Shown here piece by piece: positions 1 through 4,680 of a stretch of 37,496 nt of DNA. The stretch covers positions 1 to 37,496 of IMG/VR virus record IMGVR_UViG_3300037961_002992; one strand, written 5' to 3'. Source of the stretch: a virus. Made by a program: the position numbers and the translations under genes. Under the pieces are notes generated by a model. That model was not told the origin of the DNA. It saw only the letters and a list, made by a program, of their open reading frames with translations, and searched no databases. How positions within the stretch are numbered: position 1 is the first letter of the stretch; every line of letters begins with the position of its first letter.

Positions 1-1
1 G

Positions 2-172
2 TGTGCCTACGTTGATGACACAAATGCCGACATCGATATGGCATATGATTGGGTATGTGAGATGCTCAACATTTCTTCCTTTGTTGATAACAAGTCTGCA
101 TGGGATTCATTCTACGAAACTTGGGAATCTTGCGACAATCGCAATGATCTGAGCACCTTTGTTATCAACTGA
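2..172 (+). CDS. Hypothetical protein, 5'-truncated by window edge
   Basis: An open frame runs in from the left edge and ends at TGA 170-172, leaving the last 56 residues of a protein whose start lies outside the window. The visible part is acidic and aromatic-rich, with residues such as Asp-Asp-Thr-Asn-Ala-Asp near the left edge and a Trp/Phe/Tyr-rich middle ending in Phe-Val-Ile-Asn. I do not recognise the family. The next gene starts only 5 bases after this stop, so it is probably part of the same small-gene operon. The frame assignment is firm because it is uninterrupted and its composition matches its neighbours. Confidence 0.6.
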   Translation, partial: CAYVDDTNADIDMAYDWVCEMLNISSFVDNKSAWDSFYETWESCDNRNDLSTFVIN

Positions 173-177
173 TTATT

Positions 178-342
178 ATGAACACTAAAGTCGCAAAGCA
201 TCTCTCAATCCCCGAAAATCGCATCAATTATTCTTTTCACTTTCTTGACAACTTTAATGACACTTTTGTTGACTACAAAAAATGTTATGATGCGATAGCA
301 AAATGGTCTGATAAACTTGACACTTCCGAATCACACTTCTGA
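178..342 (+). CDS. Small hypothetical protein, 54 residues
   Basis: ATG at 178 opens a 54-residue frame ending at TGA 340-342. It is soluble-looking, rich in Asn, Asp and Phe, and ends in Ser-His-Phe. Its stop codon shares a base with the ATG of the next gene (TGATG), the stop/start overlap typical of translationally coupled phage genes, and this is the main support for it. No Shine-Dalgarno sequence is obvious, so translation probably depends on the upstream gene. No family recognised. Confidence 0.55.
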   Translation: MNTKVAKHLSIPENRINYSFHFLDNFNDTFVDYKKCYDAIAKWSDKLDTSESHF

Positions 343-629
343 TGAACTACACTCTCAAACAACTGCAAGAACGAGTCAACACTCTCATCGAACAACAGGG
401 AGAAGATGCATACTGTGCGGCATGGATTTATACCAAGGAAGATTGCTTTATGACCAAAGATGATGGTGATCAAGAATATCCGTGTGATGAACATCCTGAG
501 TTAAGTGAGCGTATCTTTAATGATATTGGGAACAATGATTACATCTATCAGGTGATTCAAGAGAGTGTCGATGAAGCAACTGAGGAACAATATATGGCAT
601 ATCAACAAGAACTTGTGGAGGTTGAATGA
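342..629 (+). CDS. Conserved-looking cyanophage hypothetical, 95 residues
   Basis: A 95-residue acidic protein starting at the ATG that overlaps the previous TGA by one base. It has a helical N-terminus (Leu-Lys-Gln-Leu-Gln-Glu), a Trp-Ile-Tyr-Thr-Lys-Glu-Asp segment, a Cys/Asp-rich middle and a Glu-rich end. From memory, proteins with this opening are common as uncharacterised genes in T4-like cyanophages; I cannot check that here. The stop overlaps the next ATG in an ATGA arrangement (626-629), continuing the coupled operon. No catalytic motif, membrane segment or signal peptide is visible. Function unknown. Confidence 0.75.
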   Translation: MNYTLKQLQERVNTLIEQQGEDAYCAAWIYTKEDCFMTKDDGDQEYPCDEHPELSERIFNDIGNNDYIYQVIQESVDEATEEQYMAYQQELVEVE

Positions 630-811
630 AAACAACAACTGCAACTTATTCCATACAAGTTACAACTGACGAAGGGCATTTGTCTTTTCTAAAAGATATG
701 CCAACAAGACCAAAAACACAGAAAGGGATTAAGTCACAGAACTATCAGTTATCGAAGTGGGTAGAACAACAATATCCTAACTTTACATCATACGATATTA
801 CATTGCTTTAG
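626..811 (+). CDS. Small hypothetical protein, 61 residues
   Basis: A 61-residue frame whose ATG overlaps the preceding stop (ATGA). It starts with a Thr-rich beta-type segment and contains the basic stretch Pro-Thr-Arg-Pro-Lys-Thr-Gln-Lys-Gly, followed by Trp-Val-Glu-Gln-Gln-Tyr-Pro. The net charge is mildly basic. No family recognised. The coupled start and the next gene beginning 4 bases after the stop support its reality. Confidence 0.65.
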   Translation: MKTTTATYSIQVTTDEGHLSFLKDMPTRPKTQKGIKSQNYQLSKWVEQQYPNFTSYDITLL

Positions 812-815
812 ACCA

Positions 816-995
816 ATGCTCAACACAATGACAAAAACTCAGGTTGTGAAAGTTGTCCGCGAAACTGCAATGAAAGTAGACAAGAACCTGACAAGAGAAG
901 AGAAACAACAAGTTTTCAATCGTGTGGTTGATGGTTTATTTACAGATGGAAGAATCACCAAGAAGCAACAAGTTTCATGGACACATCCGTTCTGA
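816..995 (+). CDS. Small basic hypothetical protein, 59 residues
   Basis: A 59-residue frame from ATG 816 to TGA 993-995; ATG 828 is an alternative start. It looks helical and basic, with Lys-Val-Val-Arg-Glu-Thr-Ala-Met-Lys followed by Thr-Arg-Glu-Glu-Lys-Gln-Gln-Val-Phe-Asn, ending Trp-Thr-His-Pro-Phe. The amphipathic helices could suit a small nucleic-acid- or protein-binding role, but that is only inference. It lies 4 bases after the previous stop. The next gene is separated from it by the repeated leader motif at 1001, so the operon may be re-initiated there. Confidence 0.6.
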   Translation: MLNTMTKTQVVKVVRETAMKVDKNLTREEKQQVFNRVVDGLFTDGRITKKQQVSWTHPF

Positions 996-1000
996 TTAAA

Positions 1001-1032
1001 GTTACTCACCTTGAAAGTGTTGTAGTTGTATG
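1001..1032 (+). promoter_or_regulatory. Leader motif copy 1 (GTTACTCACCT)
   Basis: GTTACTCACCT at 1001-1011 is followed by an AAGTGT-containing stretch and GTTGTATG. The same 11-mer occurs at 1298 and 2649, each time upstream of an ORF. It is probably a transcriptional or translational control element; the type is unknown. Confidence 0.45.
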
Positions 1033-1287
1033 AATGACACTATGAACAACAAAATGAAAACATCTGCTCTCACATTCCGTCAAGCATTAAACATTTTGGA
1101 AGAGAAGTATGATGCAACTTATCGCGGTATTTCTACTGTGAAAGAGATGACAACTGATCTCATCTCTGCTATTAGTTTTGAGGGTGAAAACCCCGAGACT
1201 GTTTATCATCGGTTTGAGACTAAAGTTGGTCCGAATACTATTGTAAAAGATGACCAAGTGATGCAACTTGCATTGCACTATGTTTGA
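1030..1287 (+). CDS. Hypothetical protein, up to 85 residues
   Basis: A frame of 85 residues from ATG 1030, with in-frame alternatives at 1042 and 1054. In the two other genes carrying the GTTACTCACCT leader, the start lies 48-49 bases after the first base of that motif. That spacing favours 1042 or 1054 over 1030 here. The product is helical at the N-terminus (Phe-Arg-Gln-Ala-Leu-Asn-Ile-Leu-Glu-Glu-Lys-Tyr) with a mixed remainder that includes Ser-Phe-Glu-Gly-Glu-Asn-Pro-Glu-Thr-Val. No domain recognised. It stands alone between two leader copies, so it may be transcribed or translated independently of its neighbours. Confidence 0.65.
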   Translation: MNDTMNNKMKTSALTFRQALNILEEKYDATYRGISTVKEMTTDLISAISFEGENPETVYHRFETKVGPNTIVKDDQVMQLALHYV

Positions 1288-1297
1288 GGTCTTAAAA

Positions 1298-1345
1298 GTT
1301 ACTCACCTCTAAACTGTCTCATTAACGTAAGCACTCTTCTTCATT
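1298..1345 (+). promoter_or_regulatory. Leader motif copy 2 (GTTACTCACCT...GTAAGCAC)
   Basis: GTTACTCACCTC at 1298-1309 is followed by GTAAGCAC at 1326-1333, ending just before ATG 1346. The third copy (2649) shares both blocks with near-identical spacing. The CTCTAAACTG inside it (1307-1316) also recurs at 1859-1868, upstream of the gene at 1899. Confidence 0.45.
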
Positions 1346-1822
1346 ATGCTCAAAGGTCAAGAACTTCTCAATGCTGTCCAACTCTACACTCAACAGGGAA
1401 TGTCCCGTGTTGATATGTGTGCCGCTTGCGGTTATGTTGTAGACGGTAAGGCAAAGTACACTGCATTTTACGAGTCTATTATGGAAGCAAAAGGCATCAT
1501 CACTGCTGCTGTTGCTGAACAACAAGACGAAGTAATTGCAGAGGATAGCAACAACCAAGAGACTATCAATGAACTCCTGGAAGACTATCCTGCTGCTGCT
1601 ATTGAGGAGTTTATTGAATACTTCGGTGAAGGTAGTATTGACTCCTTCACTGATAGTTACCAAGGCGAAATGTCTGGTTCTGAGTTTGCAAAACAACTGG
1701 TAGAAGATTGCTACGGACTAGATGTTCCTGGGTTTGTTGAGATCGACTGGTCTTACACTTGGGATAACCTTCGTCATGATTATGTTGAGTTGGAAGGTTA
1801 CATCTTCTGCCTTAACTTCTGA
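1346..1822 (+). CDS. cyAbrB-like / ArdA-like antirestriction fusion protein
   Basis: A 158-residue acidic protein with two recognisable parts. Residues 1-50 match the pattern of the cyanobacterial AbrB N-terminal region: Lys-Gly-Gln-Glu-Leu-Leu, then Cys-Gly-Tyr-Val, then Tyr-Thr-Ala-Phe-Tyr-Glu and Glu-Ala-Lys-Gly. Residues about 83-158 resemble the end of ArdA antirestriction proteins: Phe-x-Asp-Ser-Tyr-Gln-Gly-Glu, Phe-Ala-Lys-Gln-Leu-Val-Glu-Asp, then Ile-Asp-Trp, and a closing Asp-Tyr...Glu-Gly-Tyr-Ile-Phe. ArdA proteins are acidic DNA mimics that block type I restriction enzymes. The AbrB C-terminal DNA-binding part is absent. A role in countering host defence or regulation is inferred. 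It is shorter than full ArdA (about 165 residues for the ArdA part alone), so only the distal ArdA region may be present. Preceded by leader copy 2. Confidence 0.75.
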   Translation: MLKGQELLNAVQLYTQQGMSRVDMCAACGYVVDGKAKYTAFYESIMEAKGIITAAVAEQQDEVIAEDSNNQETINELLEDYPAAAIEEFIEYFGEGSIDSFTDSYQGEMSGSEFAKQLVEDCYGLDVPGFVEIDWSYTWDNLRHDYVELEGYIFCLNF

Positions 1823-1854
1823 TACTAACTAACACAAACTAACAAGTCCTAAGT

Positions 1855-1883
1855 ATGACTCTAAACTGCTTATTTTTTATACA
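1855..1883 (+). promoter_or_regulatory. Possible sigma70-type promoter for the gene at 1899
   Basis: ATGACT (1855-1860), a 17-base spacer, then TATACA (1878-1883) in an AT-rich stretch. This would start transcription about 10 bases before ATG 1899. It is a weaker match than the promoters at 2401 and 3065. Confidence 0.3.
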
Positions 1884-1898
1884 TTTTTTCTTTTCATT

Positions 1899-2033
1899 AT
1901 GTCTCGCGAAACTGCACTCGGTATGCTCAAGGTTGGTAACACTGGGGATGAAATTCTTCAGATCCTAGATGTTATCGTAGAGGATATTGAGTCTGAAAAG
2001 AACATGAATGATATTGTAGAATTGCTCTTCTGA
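1899..2033 (+). CDS. Small hypothetical protein, 44 residues
   Basis: A 44-residue acidic, helical protein opening Ser-Arg-Glu-Thr-Ala-Leu-Gly-Met-Leu, with Gly-Asn-Thr-Gly-Asp-Glu-Ile-Leu and an Ile/Val/Asp/Glu-rich remainder. I recall similar short proteins as unannotated but common genes in marine T4-like cyanophages; this is memory, not a search. It is followed 42 bases later by the intrinsic terminator at 2076, so it closes the leftmost transcription unit. Its leader resembles that of the gene at 1346 (shared CTCTAAACTG and a pyrimidine-rich run into CATTATG). Confidence 0.65.
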   Translation: MSRETALGMLKVGNTGDEILQILDVIVEDIESEKNMNDIVELLF

Positions 2034-2075
2034 ATGTCTCTCTAGACGAGAGGATTACGATTCTACTTTATAAGC

Positions 2076-2102
2076 AAAGAGGGGCAAAAAACCCCTCTTT
2101 TT
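2076..2102 (+). terminator. Intrinsic (rho-independent) terminator
   Basis: AAAGAGGGG at 2076-2084 pairs perfectly with CCCCTCTTT at 2092-2100 around a 7-base A-rich loop, followed by more T. It ends the gene cluster finishing at 2033 and separates it from the early-promoter region downstream. Confidence 0.9.
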
Positions 2103-2458
2103 ACTGCATATACATAAAGATTATGCTTTTTTTATATTAAAAAAGGTTTTATAAATGTATTTGCATTGTTTGTATCGGAGGAAACATTGTGTGAAATGTA
2201 GTTACTTAAGGGGGTATGTGGAGTGCCTTTGTAGTTACTTTCCAGTCACTTTATGTCTCTGATAAATGTCTCTGGACCTTGTGATCTTAGCGAGCAGTCT
2301 ATCACACTCTCGCAGAAAAGTCAAGGGGGACGGAGATAAGTATTGCCAGGGGTTGACAGCACAAAAATATCAGACTTTCTGATAAATACACTGAGGAACA
2401 TTGACAGTTACTCTCTGTTATTCTATACTGTAAAAGCATCACTCAGGGAGCACCAACC
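2103..2458. other. Gene-free regulatory interval
   Basis: These 356 bases hold no convincing gene; the longest candidate, from ATG 2253, is 28 codons with no ribosome site. The interval contains a late-promoter-like TATAAATG (2150-2157), another TAAATA-type string inside 2381-2390, and an isolated TTGACA (2353-2358) without a well-placed -10. Two interleaved inverted repeats lie at 2280-2313. The sigma70 promoter at 2401-2429 closes it. It may encode a small untranslated RNA, but nothing proves that. Confidence 0.5.
2401..2429 (+). promoter_or_regulatory. Strong sigma70-type (early) promoter
   Basis: TTGACA at 2401-2406, exactly 17 bases, then TATACT at 2424-2429. This is a near-perfect host housekeeping promoter, with predicted transcription start near 2436 and the next ATG at 2459. 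T4-like phages use unmodified host RNA polymerase at such sites for early genes. Confidence 0.8.
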
Positions 2459-2632
2459 ATGCCTACTATCTACCATCAAGCACAGAAGAGTAAGTATCGC
2501 ATCACCTTAGAGATTGATGCGCTGGGAGACTTCGACCCACATAATATCAACTGGGAGAAACTCTTTGAGTTGGAGGGTTCTGAACACTGTGATGCATATG
2601 TAGAGGACCTGAGTACACCTGATAGATGGTAA
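2459..2632 (+). CDS. Small hypothetical protein, 57 residues
   Basis: A 57-residue frame from ATG 2459, 8 bases after an AGGGAG ribosome site (2445-2450) and about 23 bases after the predicted start of the 2401 promoter. It is acidic, with a beta-type opening (Lys-Tyr-Arg-Ile-Thr-Leu-Glu-Ile) and then Gly-Asp-Phe-Asp-Pro-His-Asn-Ile-Asn-Trp-Glu, ending Pro-Asp-Arg-Trp. The promoter, ribosome site and frame all agree, which makes this a credible early gene. Function unknown. Confidence 0.7.
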   Translation: MPTIYHQAQKSKYRITLEIDALGDFDPHNINWEKLFELEGSEHCDAYVEDLSTPDRW

Positions 2633-2648
2633 GTTATGGCGCTTCATT

Positions 2649-2697
2649 GTTACTCACCTCAGAAGTGTAGTAATAGTGTAAGCACCACACTTCTGCA
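2649..2697 (+). promoter_or_regulatory. Leader motif copy 3 with perfect hairpin before the start codon
   Basis: GTTACTCACCTC (2649-2660) and GTAAGCAC (2678-2685) repeat the layout seen at 1298. In this copy a perfect 9-base inverted repeat, CAGAAGTGT (2660-2668) and ACACTTCTG (2687-2695), would fold over the ribosome-binding position, two bases before ATG 2698. Confidence 0.5.
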
Positions 2698-3042
2698 ATG
2701 AACACTGCAACTCACCTGGTCAACATTTGCGATACGTTGAGTGCTTCTGGTGTCACTCCTAAGTATACCAAACTGAAGAGCACTGTCGGTCGTAAGCGTA
2801 AGTCTGCACTGAACAAAACTGCCTCTAGTGGTAAGAATGCTCTGGGCACTCATGATACACAAAAGGGGTCGTATGTTGGTTCTAGTGATATTGCTATCGG
2901 TGCGGGTCGCATGGGTACACTGAACCCCGTAAACTCACTGGGTCGGCAGTACACTGGAGATAAGGCAAAAGTCGCTGCTAAGTATCAGAAACAGGTTGCC
3001 GCTGATCGTAAAGCAGCAGCACTTGATCGTATTGCTGGTTGA
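2698..3042 (+). CDS. Basic hypothetical protein, 114 residues
   Basis: A strongly basic protein of 114 residues. The first 25 residues look helical, followed by Val-Gly-Arg-Lys-Arg-Lys-Ser, a Gly/Ser-rich centre (Gly-Ser-Tyr-Val-Gly-Ser-Ser), and a Lys/Ala-rich helix at the end (Lys-Val-Ala-Ala-Lys-Tyr-Gln-Lys-Gln...Ala-Asp-Arg-Lys-Ala-Ala-Ala). The charge pattern suits nucleic-acid binding, which is inference. The start codon lies directly behind a hairpin and lacks a Shine-Dalgarno sequence, so expression may be controlled by RNA folding. No family recognised. Confidence 0.7.
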   Translation: MNTATHLVNICDTLSASGVTPKYTKLKSTVGRKRKSALNKTASSGKNALGTHDTQKGSYVGSSDIAIGAGRMGTLNPVNSLGRQYTGDKAKVAAKYQKQVAADRKAAALDRIAG

Positions 3043-3054
3043 TAGTAACCGTAG

Positions 3055-3079
3055 CGGGCAGTTGTTGACACTCTGCCCG
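3055..3079 (+). repeat. Inverted repeat enclosing a -35 box
   Basis: CGGGCAG at 3055-3061 and CTGCCCG at 3073-3079 are perfect reverse complements with an 11-base loop that contains the TTGACA of the next promoter (3065-3070). There is no T-tract after it, so it suits an operator or attenuating stem better than a terminator. Confidence 0.6.
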
Positions 3080-3093
3080 ATATGTGCTAATAT
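3065..3093 (+). promoter_or_regulatory. Strong sigma70-type promoter with extended -10
   Basis: TTGACA (3065-3070), a 17-base spacer and TAATAT (3088-3093), with TGC just upstream of the -10 giving an extended -10 element. Transcription would start near 3100 and read through the structured leader 3122-3163 into the small genes at 3198/3246 and 3415. Confidence 0.75.
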
Positions 3094-3121
3094 CAGTGTA
3101 TGCGTATTCGGCAGTTATTAT

Positions 3122-3163
3122 GCGGGGCGGTGTTGATGCCCTGCGGGCGTAGCGTTGCCCCGT
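3122..3163 (+). ncRNA. GC-rich structured 5' leader (unclassified)
   Basis: In an otherwise AT-rich genome this segment is strikingly GC-rich. The outer arms 3122-3128 and 3157-3163 pair over 7 positions (one G-T). Inside, ATGCCC (3136-3141) pairs with GGGCGT (3145-3150) over a 3-base loop. It lies just downstream of the predicted start of the 3065 promoter, so it would form the 5' end of that transcript. No known RNA family recognised. Confidence 0.4.
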
Positions 3164-3197
3164 ATATAAAAATCGATCACTACCCTAACCTACAGAG

Positions 3198-3386
3198 GTG
3201 ACAAAACGCCCGATCAATATCATTCTCATAAAAAATTTACCGGATATGAAGAAACGTCCCTATTGGTCTTTTTGGAAGGTAGTACTAGCAGGATGGCTCA
3301 TTAGGTATCCGAAGACGATGTCCAAGGTGGTATTAGTACCTCTTGGATTTTTGATAGTCTTGGTGTATAATGCTTTGGTGAGTTGA
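3198..3386 (+). CDS. Small membrane protein, 46-62 residues
   Basis: The frame is open from GTG 3198 (62 residues), with ATG 3246 as an alternative start giving 46 residues; neither has a good ribosome site. The C-terminal half holds a convincing membrane helix (Val-Val-Leu-Val-Pro-Leu-Gly-Phe-Leu-Ile-Val-Leu-Val-Tyr) preceded by basic residues. A second, shorter hydrophobic and Trp-rich patch (Tyr-Trp-Ser-Phe-Trp-Lys-Val-Val-Leu-Ala-Gly-Trp) comes before it. The positive charges before the helix suggest the N-terminus stays in the cytoplasm. It lacks the hallmarks of high-light-inducible proteins. Probably expressed from the 3065 promoter. Function unknown. Confidence 0.45.
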   Translation: MTKRPINIILIKNLPDMKKRPYWSFWKVVLAGWLIRYPKTMSKVVLVPLGFLIVLVYNALVS

Positions 3387-3414
3387 ATAACTAGAAAAAA
3401 AACCCGGAGGTAAA

Positions 3415-3612
3415 ATGAACCCCACAAAGGTTTATCACGTATATGCAAAGAATGAATGTTTGTATAATAACTTAAGCGAGAAGCAATTTAATAGAGTATG
3501 GGAGACCCTCAAGGGAATGGTAGGTTTAATGAAAACCAACTATGAACTTGAGGACTTATCATATGAGGAGGTAGAGGTAATACGACAAACCAATGAGGAA
3601 CATTCGTATTGA
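3415..3612 (+). CDS. Hypothetical protein, 65 residues
   Basis: A 65-residue soluble protein starting at ATG 3415, 4 bases after an excellent ribosome site CGGAGG (3405-3410). It begins Lys-Val-Tyr-His-Val-Tyr-Ala-Lys-Asn with a Cys at residue 15, then a helical Leu-Ser-Glu-Lys-Gln-Phe-Asn-Arg-Val-Trp segment, and an acidic end (Leu-Ser-Tyr-Glu-Glu-Val-Glu-Val). I recall similar short proteins as common but uncharacterised in cyanophages. The strong ribosome site implies high expression. Function unknown. Confidence 0.75.
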   Translation: MNPTKVYHVYAKNECLYNNLSEKQFNRVWETLKGMVGLMKTNYELEDLSYEEVEVIRQTNEEHSY

Positions 3613-3659
3613 CAAGGTATAGATAAACTGTTAGAATTGAACTGAAGTTATTTTCAACT

Positions 3660-4427
3660 ATGGCAAAAGGATTTACTGTAAAAGCTGCTGCACCTAAGAA
3701 GAAGGAAGCAGAGTGGGACTATGATGCTATCAAAGCACGGATGAAAGGGAAGACTATTGTATTTTGTCTTCCAGGACGTGGATGTAGTTTTATCTTCCTG
3801 AAGAACTTTGTACAACTGTGCTTTGATATGGTACAGAATGGAATGAGTATTCAGATTAGTCAAGACTATTCTTCTATGGTTAACTTTGCACGTTGTAAGG
3901 TTCTTGGAGCAAATGTATTGCGAGGACCGAAGCAAATTCCATGGGATGGTAAGTTGGAGTATGACTATCAGTTGTGGATTGATAGTGATATTGTATTCAA
4001 CACAGAGAAGTTCTGGCAGTTGTGTGATGTGGCATTTCCTGCAGAAGGAGAGGAGAAACAGATTGCTGCTGGATGGTATGCAACAGAAGATGGTCACACG
4101 ACATCAGTTGCCCACTGGTTGGAAGAAGATGACTTCCGTAAGAATGGTGGAGTCATGAACCATGAAACAGTGGAATCTATCAGTAAGCGGCGTAAGCCAT
4201 TCACTGTAGACTACACAGGTTTTGGATGGGTGCTCATTAAGAAGGGTGTCTTTGAGAACCTTGAGTATCCTTGGTTTGCTCCTAAGATGCAAATCTTTGA
4301 GTCTGGTGCAGTACAAGATATGTGCGGCGAGGATGTCTCGTTCTGTCTTGATGCAAAGGAAGAAGGGTTTGATATTTGGTGCGATCCTCGTATTAGGGTT
4401 GGGCACGAAAAAACTCGCGTTATCTAA
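3660..4427 (+). CDS. Putative GT-A-fold glycosyltransferase
   Basis: A 255-residue protein. Residues 32-37 (Ile-Val-Phe-Cys-Leu-Pro) form a hydrophobic strand followed by Gly-Arg-Gly-Cys. Residues 101-110 read Tyr-Gln-Leu-Trp-Ile-Asp-Ser-Asp-Ile-Val, where Asp-Ser-Asp after hydrophobic residues is the DxD metal/nucleotide-sugar motif of GT-A glycosyltransferases. Near the C-terminus, Gly-Phe-Gly-Trp-Val-Leu-Ile is followed by Gly-Glu-Asp-Val-Ser-Phe-Cys and a His-containing Val-Gly-His-Glu-Lys, the usual acceptor/catalytic region. It probably transfers a sugar to a phage or host molecule; the substrate cannot be read from the sequence. No signal peptide, so cytoplasmic. Its TAA shares a base with the next ATG. 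The exact GT family is uncertain. Confidence 0.7.
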   Translation: MAKGFTVKAAAPKKKEAEWDYDAIKARMKGKTIVFCLPGRGCSFIFLKNFVQLCFDMVQNGMSIQISQDYSSMVNFARCKVLGANVLRGPKQIPWDGKLEYDYQLWIDSDIVFNTEKFWQLCDVAFPAEGEEKQIAAGWYATEDGHTTSVAHWLEEDDFRKNGGVMNHETVESISKRRKPFTVDYTGFGWVLIKKGVFENLEYPWFAPKMQIFESGAVQDMCGEDVSFCLDAKEEGFDIWCDPRIRVGHEKTRVI

Positions 4428-4522
4428 TGGATATTTTGTTTGTGTTTGCCTTTACAAGTTTACTCGTTAGTGGTATGCTTTGTATTGGCAATAAAACTTC
4501 TACAACACCAAGGGACTATTAA
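4427..4522 (+). CDS. Tiny single-span membrane protein, 31 residues
   Basis: The ATG at 4427 shares its A with the glycosyltransferase stop (TAATG), and the frame runs 31 residues to TAA 4520-4522. Residues 3-20 are one hydrophobic helix (Leu-Phe-Val-Phe-Ala-Phe-Thr-Ser-Leu-Leu-Val-Ser-Gly-Met-Leu-Cys-Ile), followed by a short polar tail. The stop is two bases before the next ATG, so three genes form a coupled chain. The clean helix and the coupling are the evidence. It might anchor a partner at the host membrane; function unknown. Confidence 0.5.
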   Translation: MDILFVFAFTSLLVSGMLCIGNKTSTTPRDY

Positions 4523-4524
4523 CT

Positions 4525-4659
4525 ATGGCAATGATGAAAGGTGGCAGTTATGTGCCGTCAAAACCGAAGAAGACTCGTCAAGGTAACTCACAGCACACGT
4601 TGCTTTCCGCTACCTCTCGTAATAAGGCAAAAAAGAAGTATCGCGGACAAGGTAAATAA
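4525..4659 (+). CDS. Tiny highly basic protein, 44 residues
   Basis: A 44-residue protein with about a dozen Lys/Arg and no acidic residue: Met-Lys-Gly-Gly-Ser-Tyr-Val-Pro-Ser-Lys-Pro-Lys-Lys-Thr-Arg, later Arg-Asn-Lys-Ala-Lys-Lys-Lys-Tyr-Arg-Gly. From memory, closely similar peptides are found in many marine T4-like cyanophages. The composition suggests binding to nucleic acid or to an acidic surface, perhaps packaged in the virion, but this is inference. It starts two bases after the preceding stop. Its last codons create a GGTAAATAAG string that resembles a late-promoter box for the gene at 4681. Confidence 0.65.
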   Translation: MAMMKGGSYVPSKPKKTRQGNSQHTLLSATSRNKAKKKYRGQGK

Positions 4660-4680
4660 GTGAAGAGTTACGTTATGTAA

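Noticed and set aside
2253-2339. A 28-codon frame in the gene-free interval.
   Set aside because: No ribosome site, no coupling to a neighbour and no recognisable sequence; expected by chance at this length.
2353-2386. TTGACA at 2353 as a further sigma70 promoter.
   Set aside because: The only -10-like string (GATAAA at 2381) is 22 bases away, too far for a normal promoter; the 2401 promoter is far better.
3100-3201. A 33-codon frame with a signal-peptide-like start, whose TGA overlaps GTG 3198.
   Set aside because: It would need to be leaderless and runs straight through the GC-rich folded leader; kept only as a possible leader peptide, not called as a gene.
3198-3386. High-light-inducible (hli) protein.
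   Set aside because: The small membrane protein lacks the Glu-x-x-Asn-Gly-Arg-x-Ala-Met chlorophyll-binding signature.
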